From assembly GCA_963725085.1 (NCBI GenBank), contig CAVRXM010000005.1:372001-436000 (forward strand): a stretch of DNA of 64,000 bases, in the 5' to 3' direction. Below the pieces are notes generated by a model. That model was given only the letters and a program-made list of their open reading frames with translations, was not told where the DNA came from and searched no databases. The first letter of the stretch is position 1, and every line of letters begins with the position of its first letter. Shown piece by piece: positions 35,577 to 43,255 of this stretch. A program made the position numbers and the translations under genes. This DNA comes from VRUE01 sp963725085 (GTDB taxonomy: Bacteria > Actinomycetota > Thermoleophilia > Solirubrobacterales > 70-9).

Positions 35577-36094
35577 ATGAGCCGAAGCCCAGGCAAAGCC
35601 TCGCTTTCACAGACGAATCAGCTGGGCGGCGCAGATAGCACTCGCCCAGACGTCCTACGAACCGAGGGCATCGAAAAGACCTTTCATCACGGCATCCCGC
35701 CCAGGCGGCGCGCGATCGAGGTGCTGAAGGAGCAAGCCTCGAGGTGGGGGCCGGGCAACTGGTCGAGCTGGTCGGTGAGGACGGCTCAGGGAAGAGCACC
35801 TTGATGCAGATCGTCGTCGGCCTGTTGGCGAGTGACGGGGGAGAGATCGAGCGGCCCAGCCGGCTCGGCTACCGCACGATCGGCACAACCGTATCCGGTG
35901 AAGAACCCGTAGGGCAAGGGGCGGTCTTCGCTCTCGCGCAGATGGGACAGGCGATGACCGTCGATCCGGACCAGGACCGCTTGGCGGAACCGGCGTTCGT
36001 CGGCCGAGGTCCCCACTCCGGGCGGTGCCGCTGGCGGCGGCGTGCAACGGGCGCAGCGGCTTCCTTAGCGCCCGGCGGCGCGGAGAGCGGCTAA
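35577..36094 (+). pseudogene. ABC transporter ATP-binding protein, decayed
   Basis: ATG 35577 starts a frame reading VLRTEGIEKTFHHGIPPRRRA; near 35730 a missing base shifts it, and the next frame continues GAGQLVELVGEDGSGKST (Walker A) and LMQIVVGLLASDGGEIERP. After about 35870 similarity fades; signature motif and Walker B are absent. Divergent from csoR. Unlike most breaks in the window this needs a deletion plus loss of the 3' half, so it is a true pseudogene. The 36095-36351 stretch holds nothing recognisable. Confidence 0.7.
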
Positions 36095-36351
36095 GCGAAC
36101 GGGCGACGATCGGGCGGCCACGGCACAACCTTGGCCAGCGACCACGGTGGACGCTCACCGCGCTGATGCATCGCCGCCTCCCGCGCTGCTCGCTCTTAGG
36201 TCCGGTAGTCCGCGCCCATCCATCCGCAATCGCAGGTCGCGCTCCGGGCGTGAGAGAACTTGGTTGCCTTGGCACGGTGGGTCACCGGACGAGCCTACGT
36301 CCAAGATAGCGACGCAGATGGGTCCCGCGCACCGCTCCCGAACACAGCGCG

Positions 36352-36591
36352 TTGTCACTTCGGTTGTCACCCTGACGCCGAAGCGCCGCCTGGAGGCGGC
36401 GCATTTGGCTTTCTAGAGCCATGCCGGAGGAGGGACTCGAACCCCCGACACGCGGATTATGATTCTGAGCCGGGAGTTGCGGCTGTTTGCGGCTGTTCGG
36501 GATTTCCGGCTCTGGGAAGCCGATTCGTGCGTGACGGGCTGTGGCCGTTTTGTGGCTGTTTGCGGGTGTTGTGTTGCCACCCCGTTGCCAC
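36352..36591 (-). repeat. att remnant 12: left arm, tRNA 3' half, type A tail
   Basis: Left arm: TTGTCAC at 36352 and 36364 (12-bp period), hairpin GCGCCGCC/GGCGGCGC, then ATTTGGCT. tRNA half at 36422-36464, identical to the intact gene. Type A tail with TTGCCAC at 36574 and 36585 (11-bp period). This is the best-preserved full site apart from the tRNA itself. Confidence 0.9.
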
Positions 36592-36653
36592 CCCGACCCA
36601 CCGCAAGGATATGCAGGGGCCTACCGGAATCGAGCCGGGTGCAAAACGCAGCG

Positions 36654-37601
36654 TCAGCCTGGGGAGCTTGTACTTGGAGGGCTTTGGTGCGGTTGAGAGG
36701 CCGCCGCGAGCAGCTGACGAAGTGCGCCTTGTCCGTCATCGGGAAGACGGGCGAGAACGTCGTGGGCCAACGCTCGCATCTCGGGCTCGGCGTGTCGGCA
36801 ATGCGCGGCAAGGGCGAACTCGGCTATCGGTGAGCGCATGTAATGCGCCCAGTAGCGAACGGCCACAGACTGCATCGCGCGTGCGTGCAGAAGCGCCAGG
36901 TTCCGCGGGAGTCCAACAATGCCCTGGGTCCGCAGCACCTGGAATCCCTCGGTGATCGCCCTGCACATGAGCCGGAGTTCTCTGCGGTCGTGGGCTAAGC
37001 GCCGTGGGTCGGTCTGGCAGCGGTACAAGGCAGCGGAAACACAGGCGATGAACACAGCGTGATAGGCCAGCCAGCCCGACAAGTCGGGAACGCGCCGCAC
37101 CGGGAACCCGCGAGCGCTGAGCACCCGCTGAAACTGGTCCAGGCGCGGGTCAGGGTTTTGGTCGAGCGTCGTTGGTTGCTGAGAGATGCGCACGTAGTCC
37201 GCAATACCGGCTCTGATCACGCCACCGACCCCCGGAAATCCCAGGGCAACTGGGCCGGGAACATTGACTGGAAGCCCGGCACGGCCACCGGGGTTGTTGC
37301 CGAAGAACAGCACCAGCGGGCTAGACGAAAGCTTGGCGAGCTGAGCGGTCGCAGACTGAAGAGTCTCTCGGCGCAGGGCGACGAGCACGAGATCGAAGGT
37401 GTCCTCGTCGGCTTGATCGACAACAGCCACCGGCGAGTCGATGACCGTGTCGGCCAGCACGTCGCGTGCGCGCAGGCCCTCACGGGCCATTTCATCGGTC
37501 CGCGCGCCGTGCGCCAGCACCGAAACATCGTCCCCGGCGGCCCCGAGCTGGGCGCCATAGACGGTCCCGATCAGACCGGCCCCAACGATCAGAATCTTCA
37601 T
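36654..37601 (-). CDS. Ketopantoate reductase-family dehydrogenase
   Basis: 315 residues. N-terminal Rossmann motif ILIVGAGLIGTVYGAQL binds NAD(P). DLVLVALRRETL and LVLFFGNNPGG are typical of the ApbA/PanE family, and the helical C-terminal domain (GWLAYHAVFIACVSAALY) fits its dimerisation domain. The usual Lys of the catalytic centre is not obvious, so true ketopantoate reduction is uncertain. It is the only gene between att remnants 12 and 13. Confidence 0.75.
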   Translation of the reverse strand: MKILIVGAGLIGTVYGAQLGAAGDDVSVLAHGARTDEMAREGLRARDVLADTVIDSPVAVVDQADEDTFDLVLVALRRETLQSATAQLAKLSSSPLVLFFGNNPGGRAGLPVNVPGPVALGFPGVGGVIRAGIADYVRISQQPTTLDQNPDPRLDQFQRVLSARGFPVRRVPDLSGWLAYHAVFIACVSAALYRCQTDPRRLAHDRRELRLMCRAITEGFQVLRTQGIVGLPRNLALLHARAMQSVAVRYWAHYMRSPIAEFALAAHCRHAEPEMRALAHDVLARLPDDGQGALRQLLAAASQPHQSPPSTSSPG

Positions 37602-37683
37602 CTGCCGCTGCTCGCTAGTTCTGGAAGCCGGGTGGCACGAAACACGATTGTCGGAGGGGCACGGTATCCGAGATATGCGGGTG

Positions 37684-37823
37684 AATGGGGCGGCAGGACT
37701 CGAACCTGCGCTCCCACGGATTATGGGTTATGCGGTAAACGTGGTGCCCCGCTAGCCTCGCTGCGCTTCCGTGCCTGACGTTGCGCTCCGTTTTCGGCAG
37801 TTCGCGACACGATTGGCGACACG
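37684..37823 (-). repeat. att remnant 13: second CAU tRNA 3' half plus type C tail
   Basis: Minus strand reads CATAATCCGTGGGAGC...GGTTCGAGTCCTGCCGCCCCA, the 3' half of a different CAU tRNA, starting at the anticodon. The flanking tail is unlike types A and B and ends in GCGACAC at 37804 and 37816 (12-bp period). No complete copy of this tRNA is in the window. Confidence 0.75.
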
Positions 37824-37875
37824 CTTAGTGGGGGCGTAGCCGGCCGCAGCGCGTACCTACTAGAAGGACCGCACG

Positions 37876-38127
37876 CTAGCCGGCGAAACGGAAGCCGACG
37901 CCTGGATCGGTGCGGATGAATACGTGCTCACCCGACGGCTCGACCTTGCGTCGGAGGTTGGCGATATGGGCACGAAGAACCTGAAGGTCGTCTTCATGCT
38001 CGACCCCCCACACCTCAACCAGTAGCGCCCGGTGCGTCATCAGGCGACCGCGATTGCGAACGAGGGCCCGCAACAGCTCGAAGGGCTGACGCACACCGCG
38101 AGAGCCGGGGGTAGCAATAGCCCGCAA
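37876..38127 (-). pseudogene. Response-regulator DNA-binding domain fragment
   Basis: The frame encodes PFELLRALVRNRGRLMTHRALLVEVWG and LRAHIANLRRKVEPSG ... GVGFRFAG, an OmpR/PhoB winged helix with recognition helix. The receiver domain is missing and the start is not credible. A truncated response regulator, perhaps cut by element insertion on its left or deletion on its right. Confidence 0.7.
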
Positions 38128-38143
38128 GCCCTATGGTTCTCCC

Positions 38144-38422
38144 GTGGAAAGATTCTGGGTCTACATCTCCTGCGAGTCGCCCGAGGCGGCCGTCGAGGCC
38201 AAAGGGGCGCTTGAGGCCGCCGGCATCCCCACGGTCGGGCGAGGAGCGACCAAGCACATCGACAGCACTGACGAATTCGAGATGTCGGGCGAAATAACGG
38301 CGCGGGTGGAGGCCGAGAGCGCCGACGCGGCCATTACCGAGGTTCATCTTGCCGTTGGAACCGGCCCATCGGTCGGGCCTGCGAGACCCGTTTCGGAGGA
38401 CGAGCCGGCCACGGAGGGTTAG
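38144..38422 (+). CDS. Hypothetical acidic protein (92 aa)
   Basis: GTG 38144. MERFWVYISCESPEAAVEAKGALEAAGIPT and ITARVEAESADAAITEV have the strand-helix-strand rhythm of a ferredoxin-like fold, possibly a small binding domain. The C-terminus is disordered. No family recognised. Start supported only by the open frame. Confidence 0.45.
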   Translation: MERFWVYISCESPEAAVEAKGALEAAGIPTVGRGATKHIDSTDEFEMSGEITARVEAESADAAITEVHLAVGTGPSVGPARPVSEDEPATEG

Positions 38423-38431
38423 CCCCGGCGC

Positions 38432-38671
38432 CTACTCCGGCGCTTCTAGGGCCTTGATTGGGATTTCGAGCCAGCAGACGGCGCCGAGGACGGCGTCGTC
38501 CTCATCCTCTCGCGGTTCGCCGTGATTCGCTTCCACCCAGGCAACCGCGTCGGCATAGTCGATGCCCGCCGCCGCGATCGTGGCCTCGAGGATCGCAACG
38601 GTGCCCGGGGCTCGTTCCAGAGGCGCGGTCTGGAGCCCCGCCACCGTCTTCCGAATCTCCTCGGCATCCAT
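38432..38671 (-). CDS. Hypothetical acidic helical protein (79 aa)
   Basis: ATG 38671. The product is acidic (MDAEEIRKTVAGLQTAPLERAPGTVAIL) with a predicted helix pair and an EPREDEDDAVLG loop. It faces the preceding gene tail-to-tail with a 9-bp gap. No motif recognised. Confidence 0.45.
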   Translation of the reverse strand: MDAEEIRKTVAGLQTAPLERAPGTVAILEATIAAAGIDYADAVAWVEANHGEPREDEDDAVLGAVCWLEIPIKALEAPE

Positions 38672-38757
38672 GCCTGACCATCATGGCAACACCGGCGGTT
38701 GCATCGTTTAGCGGGGGACCCCCTGCCGTTGGCCCCTACCCGCCCTACGCTGTTTGG

Positions 38758-38961
38758 ATGCACGACGCGAAGGCCGAGCATCAGACCCAGGGATGGGTAG
38801 CGGTCTGCTCAACCTGCGAGTGGATGGGATCGGACTATCGGAGCCCAGGGCCGGCGGCGCAGGAAGCCAAGATGCATCGACACCAGCAGCGCCCGCCGTG
38901 GAGTCTTGATGAGAACGTCGAACCGTGGAGCCCGAGCAAGCGGCCTTTCGCCGCAGGGTAG
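38758..38961 (+). CDS. Hypothetical Cys-containing small protein (67 aa)
   Basis: ATG 38758 (MHDAKAEHQTQGWVAVCSTCEWMGSDY). The CxxC with nearby His residues (EAKMHRHQQ) could form one zinc site. The frame is open further upstream to ATG 38683. Function unknown. Confidence 0.45.
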   Translation: MHDAKAEHQTQGWVAVCSTCEWMGSDYRSPGPAAQEAKMHRHQQRPPWSLDENVEPWSPSKRPFAAG

Positions 38962-38996
38962 AAGCGACTAGGCGTGGCCGACAGTCAGGAACAGCA

Positions 38997-39485
38997 TCAG
39001 CTTTCCCTGTCACACCGCGAGAGCCGAGTTTCGAGCGGCATTCCAGGTCCCCAACCCCGCCTCCCATCAAACCTATCGGGGAGTCTAAAATATGCGTGGC
39101 TGAACACGATGTGCCCGCAGGTGGTCACGGGTTGGGTCAGTTTGACCCTCACGGGTACGAGGCCGGCCATGTTGAGGGCGGCCTTTCCTTCGCCGTAGGC
39201 AATTGTTTGGCTCCATTGATCCCAATGGAGGTGGCTTGTCCGCCGGATGTCGGCGTTGTCAACTGGTGCGCCTCTCTTGTGGAAGATGCAGCCCCAGGGA
39301 CGGTACGTCCAAAACCCCCACGTCAGTTCCGCCTGAAAGCAGATGACCTTGGGCGATTTGCTCCCGGCGGGTGCAACAAGCTGAGCATTCTCGGCTTCTG
39401 TCGGCGCCCGACTCGCGGAGGCCGTCACCGTCACGCCGAGGAAGGCGGCGAATACAAACAGGGCTACGGCGACCCGAGAACCCAT
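38997..39485 (-). CDS. Secreted hypothetical protein (162 aa)
   Basis: Signal peptide VAVALFVFAAFLGVTVTASAS. The mature part contains four Cys (KVICFQ, RPWGCIF, VTTCGHI, LSRCDRES) that may pair as two disulfides, and many Trp/Tyr. It shares this style with the secreted protein at 39625 but I see no clear sequence match. No family recognised. Confidence 0.55.
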   Translation of the reverse strand: MGSRVAVALFVFAAFLGVTVTASASRAPTEAENAQLVAPAGSKSPKVICFQAELTWGFWTYRPWGCIFHKRGAPVDNADIRRTSHLHWDQWSQTIAYGEGKAALNMAGLVPVRVKLTQPVTTCGHIVFSHAYFRLPDRFDGRRGWGPGMPLETRLSRCDRES

Positions 39486-39624
39486 CTCTCAGACCCTATC
39501 GAATCTGTTGCACGTTCTAAGCCGTTCTAACAATTCAACACCCTCAGATGAGGCATTCCCAACGGAGTTGCTTTCCATGCCGTCTACCGGGCTCTCCAGG
39601 GCGGGGACGGGAACTCCGGCCCAT

Positions 39625-40296
39625 CTATCCCGCAGAAATGAACTTCGTGCAGTTGTGGCGCTTTTCGACAATGGCGCAGTGTTCGTCGACGCGGAGAATC
39701 CTGAAGGTGTAATTCCAGGTTTCCCTGTGGTCCAAGTAGATGAGCCAGATCATCCCCCGGCCGACAAAGCTGAAGCCCCCTTCGATCCAACTCATCGTGC
39801 AACGGAGGCGATCCGCTTCGATCCGGTGGTTGCACTTGACCCTTCGAGCGTGGCCGGCTCCCATGAGGTTAACTCGCCGGAGCGCCACTCGCATGTATCC
39901 CGCAGCCAAACGTGTCCCGAGGAAGCGATGTTGTCGGAACGGATCGCGCGGGATGTGCCATTCGCTGGGATGGTCTGTGGCTTGGGTCGAAGCGAGGACC
40001 CATTCGTCGCCACGCTGGCAGGAGACCTCGGTTTCGGCCAGGACCGCCGAGCATCTAAACAGTTCGACTCTGTGGTGAGTGCTGTGTCGTCCTTTGGCCA
40101 TTTCCCCATAGACGATGGCCGCGACTTCTATGCCTTCGGGGCAGCCAACATAAACGGTGGCGACACGGGCCGGCCGTTGGCCTGGGACCGCGATGGTGCC
40201 GCAGGGACGAGCTGCGCCCGCCGTGGGCACCCACACCAGACCGAGGCCGCCCAGCACAACCGAGCAGATCACGACTCGCCTGATCACGGATGCCAT
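39625..40296 (-). CDS. Secreted Cys-rich hypothetical protein (223 aa)
   Basis: ATG 40296 has AGGAGG five bases upstream, which decides the start over the longer open frame. Signal peptide IRRVVICSVVLGGLGLVWVPTAGA. About seven Cys residues are spread over the mature chain (RPCGTIA, VGCPEG, FRCSAV, VSCQRG, VKCNHRI, LRCTMSW, HCAIVEKRHNC), suggesting several disulfides. No domain recognised. Confidence 0.6.
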   Translation of the reverse strand: MASVIRRVVICSVVLGGLGLVWVPTAGAARPCGTIAVPGQRPARVATVYVGCPEGIEVAAIVYGEMAKGRHSTHHRVELFRCSAVLAETEVSCQRGDEWVLASTQATDHPSEWHIPRDPFRQHRFLGTRLAAGYMRVALRRVNLMGAGHARRVKCNHRIEADRLRCTMSWIEGGFSFVGRGMIWLIYLDHRETWNYTFRILRVDEHCAIVEKRHNCTKFISAG

Positions 40297-40354
40297 ATGG
40301 CCTCCTGGGTAGTCCTTTATGCCGGGGCGTAGCCTATATCCCGGCGTGCCAGCA

Positions 40355-41002
40355 TCAGGATTCAGCGCGGAAGCTGACGCCTTCGAGGTTGACCACGGTC
40401 GAACCCACAGGAGCCTGCACAAGTCCATCCGCTCCGAATCCAGGACCGTAGATGACAAGAGCTCCTACCGAATGGAGATTGCATTCACCCGAAGGGCCGC
40501 CACATCCGACAGTAAATTCGTCAACCTTCCTGCTGGCAGGAAGAAAGCCTGGCGGTAGGTGGAACATGGCGAGTCCTGTTCCCTCTCCGGCAATGCCCTT
40601 CAGATGAACAACGCCCTCGTGATCCTCGTAGAAGGCGACAGCCTGGACAGCGGTACCATGCACAGTCGCCCAGGAGTTCATAAAGCTCGGCTCTCCGGGC
40701 GCTCCTACCACGTGCCAGGCTTCAGGCTGAGCCAGGGCATTGGCGGTCTGAGCGTTCACGGCATCAGGGACCGCGCCCAATGTCGAAGCGTCGATCTGCG
40801 TCCCGGTCAACGTTCCTTTTTTCACTTTGGCCCCGGTGATCGCTTCGTTCTTGATTTTCGCTGTGGTCACCGCGTTCTTCTTGAGCTGCTTCGACCCGAC
40901 GCTGTTCTTCGGGAGCTTCAGAGCCGCGTAGGAAGCTCCCCCGAGCGCGATGAACACTGCAACCGTCGCCATCACGTTCGCGTAGCTCAACTTCGGGCGC
41001 AT
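40355..41002 (-). CDS. KNSVG-repeat surface protein, copy 5
   Basis: 215 residues. MRPKLSYANVMATVAVFIALG anchor, KNSVGSKQLKKNAVTT, AKIKNEAITGAKVKKG, TLTGTQIDASTLG repeats, then the copy 1-type head (VVGAPGEPSFMNSW, VAFYEDHEGVVHLKG) ending GVSFRAES. GGAGGAG precedes the ATG. Closest to copies 1 and 3. It lies in the large rightmost cassette rather than alone. Confidence 0.8.
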   Translation of the reverse strand: MRPKLSYANVMATVAVFIALGGASYAALKLPKNSVGSKQLKKNAVTTAKIKNEAITGAKVKKGTLTGTQIDASTLGAVPDAVNAQTANALAQPEAWHVVGAPGEPSFMNSWATVHGTAVQAVAFYEDHEGVVHLKGIAGEGTGLAMFHLPPGFLPASRKVDEFTVGCGGPSGECNLHSVGALVIYGPGFGADGLVQAPVGSTVVNLEGVSFRAES

Positions 41003-41048
41003 TGCAGTCTCCTCCAGCTAGCCGGCATCGAGTGGACGAGACGCATCG

Positions 41049-41077
41049 ACTCTATGCCCGTTGCGCGGCTGCGTCAA
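41049..41077 (-). promoter_or_regulatory. Promoter of KNSVG gene 40355
   Basis: Minus strand TTGACG (41077-41072), 17-base spacer, TAGAGT (41054-41049). Same spacing and closely related hexamers as for the other four copies. Confidence 0.6.
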
Positions 41078-41108
41078 TCGGGAAAAAGCGAAAGGCGCGT
41101 TAGGGGGA

Positions 41109-41468
41109 CTACTTGGAAGCAGGACGAGAGAGTCCGAATGACCGGAGGATTGCCGCCGTATCGATGAAAAGCTCGAAGGCGATGATCTTCTGGTTTATCA
41201 ATGAACCGCCTTCACCGCTCATCCGATACGAATGTACGAATCGGGCAGCTATCTCCTCTCCGGTATGGCGTGAGCGGCCCCGCCAGGTCCCATACACAAT
41301 CAGTCGGTCCTCAACACGCATGAAGTCCTCGGGTTCGGCATCGGGGGATTCGGAGAGCTCCCCAATGGTATTCCAGTACTCCAATGCCTCTAGCGGACTG
41401 TTATAGGTACCTCCAGCAGGCAGCGTAATCGGGATGCGGAACGTGGCGTCCTCTGTGTAACGGTCCAT
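41109..41468 (-). CDS. SnoaL-like protein, probably lacking its N-terminus
   Basis: 119 residues starting MDRYTEDATFRIPI, the point where NTF2/SnoaL-like folds enter their second helix and first strand; about 20 usual N-terminal residues are missing. The remainder (EDFMRVEDRLIVYGTWRGRS, SLINQKIIAFELFIDTAAIL) fits the sheet of this fold. Either a shortened start or a 5' deletion. No catalytic residue assigned. Confidence 0.55.
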   Translation of the reverse strand: MDRYTEDATFRIPITLPAGGTYNSPLEALEYWNTIGELSESPDAEPEDFMRVEDRLIVYGTWRGRSRHTGEEIAARFVHSYRMSGEGGSLINQKIIAFELFIDTAAILRSFGLSRPASK

Positions 41469-41853
41469 GAACGATGGATCGCAGGTATCCGTAGGTGAAT
41501 GGGGACAAGGGCCGCGTCCCCATTCACGTCCCTAAACCGCTGGCGAATCGAGGCAAGAGAAGCCCCCGCGACTACTTCAGTCCGGGGCCGTGTCGGAGGG
41601 AGGTTGCCAGTTCTGTCCTTCCCCGACCAAGGCAAGGCTAGGCCAGCTCGATGCATCGCCGCAAGGATGAGGGACGGACGTTGGACCGCCACTCAGCGGC
41701 GACACCGGCCCCGCCGCCTCAAGGCCGCTCCTCTGCGGCCCGCCCCGTCTTGACCCTGATGCGAACATACGTTCGTGAGCAATTGGAGGCGTCGAACTGA
41801 ATGAGGCGCCTTCCGCGCCGGGTTCCTAGTTCGGCACACCCGCCCTCCGGAGG
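41469..41853. other. No recognisable gene
   Basis: Both strands have GC-rich open frames of 60-100 codons, but none shows a ribosome-binding site or recognisable motif. The missing start of the SnoaL-like gene is not found here. Confidence 0.4.
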
Positions 41854-41860
41854 GCTAACC

Positions 41861-42188
41861 ATGCCGCGAAGGCTCTGGTTGAGTCGAGACACAGGTAGAG
41901 GAAAGATATGGTTCGGGTAGTGGCCCTATTCGTTGTCAGGTGCCGAGGTGTGTTCGATAACCGCGTGATTGCCAAACTCGACGCCCAAGGCATCTATCGG
42001 AGGACGGGCGGGAGCCCGGACACGCCGCCGAGCCAACGGGACCTCCATCAACTACTCATCGAGGCCAGCGACGAGGAACAAGCGATCCAGGGCGCCCGTC
42101 AAGTGGTACGGGGGGCCGGGGCTGAGGCGACCAGCTATGAATCCCACGGCGAACTCTCCGAGGACTAACAATGCCGCGAAGGCTCTGG
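41861..42188. repeat. 18-bp direct repeats flanking a small gene
   Basis: ATGCCGCGAAGGCTCTGG occurs at 41861-41878 and 42171-42188, each preceded by CTAAC. Together they enclose the gene 41908-42168 almost exactly, so the gene could be an insertion or the repeats an excision footprint. Confidence 0.7.
41908..42168 (+). CDS. Hypothetical small protein (86 aa)
   Basis: AGAGGAAAG lies seven bases before ATG 41908. N-terminal beta-like MVRVVALFVVRCRGVFDNRVIAKL, a polar loop, then an acidic helix (DLHQLLIEASDEEQAIQGARQVV). Resembles a small regulatory or binding module; no family recognised. Enclosed by the 18-bp direct repeats. Confidence 0.5.
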   Translation: MVRVVALFVVRCRGVFDNRVIAKLDAQGIYRRTGGSPDTPPSQRDLHQLLIEASDEEQAIQGARQVVRGAGAEATSYESHGELSED

Positions 42189-42355
42189 GTGGACTGGCAG
42201 GACGCCTAGGTGGGAGACAATCTGCCCCAAGAGGTGCCAGGCATCAGAGGAGGATTTCGATTCCGTTGCAGTTGCACTCTCGGACTGGCTACGGTGAGCC
42301 CGTGCGCAGTACCCGGGAGCCCACTCGATGCGGGACCTGCCGCCAGCCGTGATTC

Positions 42356-42688
42356 TTGGAAATCCGCTCATGGCCTAATCGCGGTGGGTTTTCTGGCATC
42401 GATTGGATACGTTTGGTGGTGCGCTCTCAGCGGCAGGCGCGGGGACGGTTCCTGCGATCGGCCATCGCGGCCCTGGACGGTGAGGGTGCGCTCGTCGTCG
42501 CTAACCGGGGCGACTGTCCGTTGGGACGGCTAGGAGATCGCATAGGCGATCCTGTCCCCCTGTTCGAGTTGGTGCTCTCGCCGCGTGCTGCACGTCTCGC
42601 TGTCCCGACCCTTGGAGCCGTAACGGTGGCCGGCCTCGGCCTTCTAGCGTCCCGCTCTCGGAGCGTGGGTCAGGCACAATACGAATAG
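42356..42688 (+). CDS. Doubtful ORF (110 aa)
   Basis: TTG 42356 start without a clear ribosome-binding site. The product is Arg-rich with one hydrophobic stretch near the end (AVPTLGAVTVAGLGLLA). It ends 9 bp before the SRPBCC gene, which would suit translational coupling, but composition alone could produce this frame. Confidence 0.25.
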   Translation: MEIRSWPNRGGFSGIDWIRLVVRSQRQARGRFLRSAIAALDGEGALVVANRGDCPLGRLGDRIGDPVPLFELVLSPRAARLAVPTLGAVTVAGLGLLASRSRSVGQAQYE

Positions 42689-42697
42689 GATCGTCAC

Positions 42698-43150
42698 GTG
42701 TTAACGATCGACGTGGCGGCCCAGACCTCCCTGCCCCCCCAACGAGTGCTCGAGGCCGCCAGCGACTTCTCCGACCGGCGGGCTGACGTGTGGCCAAACG
42801 TGAAAGCACGACACATCGAGGTCCACGAGAGCGGCGAGAACTTCGCCGAAGTAACGGAGGGGACCTGGGTCGTTGGCCTCTTCTGGGAGCGAAACCGCTA
42901 CGAATGGTCGCAACCGGGCTCGGTTAAGGCTACGGTCATCGACTCCAACATCTTCCAGCCTGGCAGCACCTGGGAGCTGCGGGCCACCGCTCGCGACGGC
43001 GGAAGCGAGGTGGAGATGGTCATAAACCGCGGCTTCCGCAGCGGTCCGAGGGGAAGGTTTGCCAGCGCCGTCCACCACACGGTCGGCAAATGGCTCTGGG
43101 CCGCCTTTCTCCGCAGCTCCCTGGCCGCTGTCAAGAAGCAGACCCCCTAG
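42698..43150 (+). CDS. SRPBCC-superfamily protein (150 aa)
   Basis: GTG 42698. MLTIDVAAQTSLPPQRVLEAASDFSDRRADVWPNV is the opening strand and helices of a START/polyketide-cyclase-like fold, and the long C-terminal helix (VHHTVGKWLWAAFLRSSLAAVK) closes its cavity. The family binds hydrophobic ligands; no catalytic motif is evident. Confidence 0.7.
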   Translation: MLTIDVAAQTSLPPQRVLEAASDFSDRRADVWPNVKARHIEVHESGENFAEVTEGTWVVGLFWERNRYEWSQPGSVKATVIDSNIFQPGSTWELRATARDGGSEVEMVINRGFRSGPRGRFASAVHHTVGKWLWAAFLRSSLAAVKKQTP

Positions 43151-43255
43151 CCGGTGCGACTCCTGCTGCCGACCCCTGAATTGGCTCAGGCCCCGTCCCG
43201 AGGTGAGACGACGAAACCTCCACGAGTCGAGGAACCGGGTCGAGCCGAGTGATCT

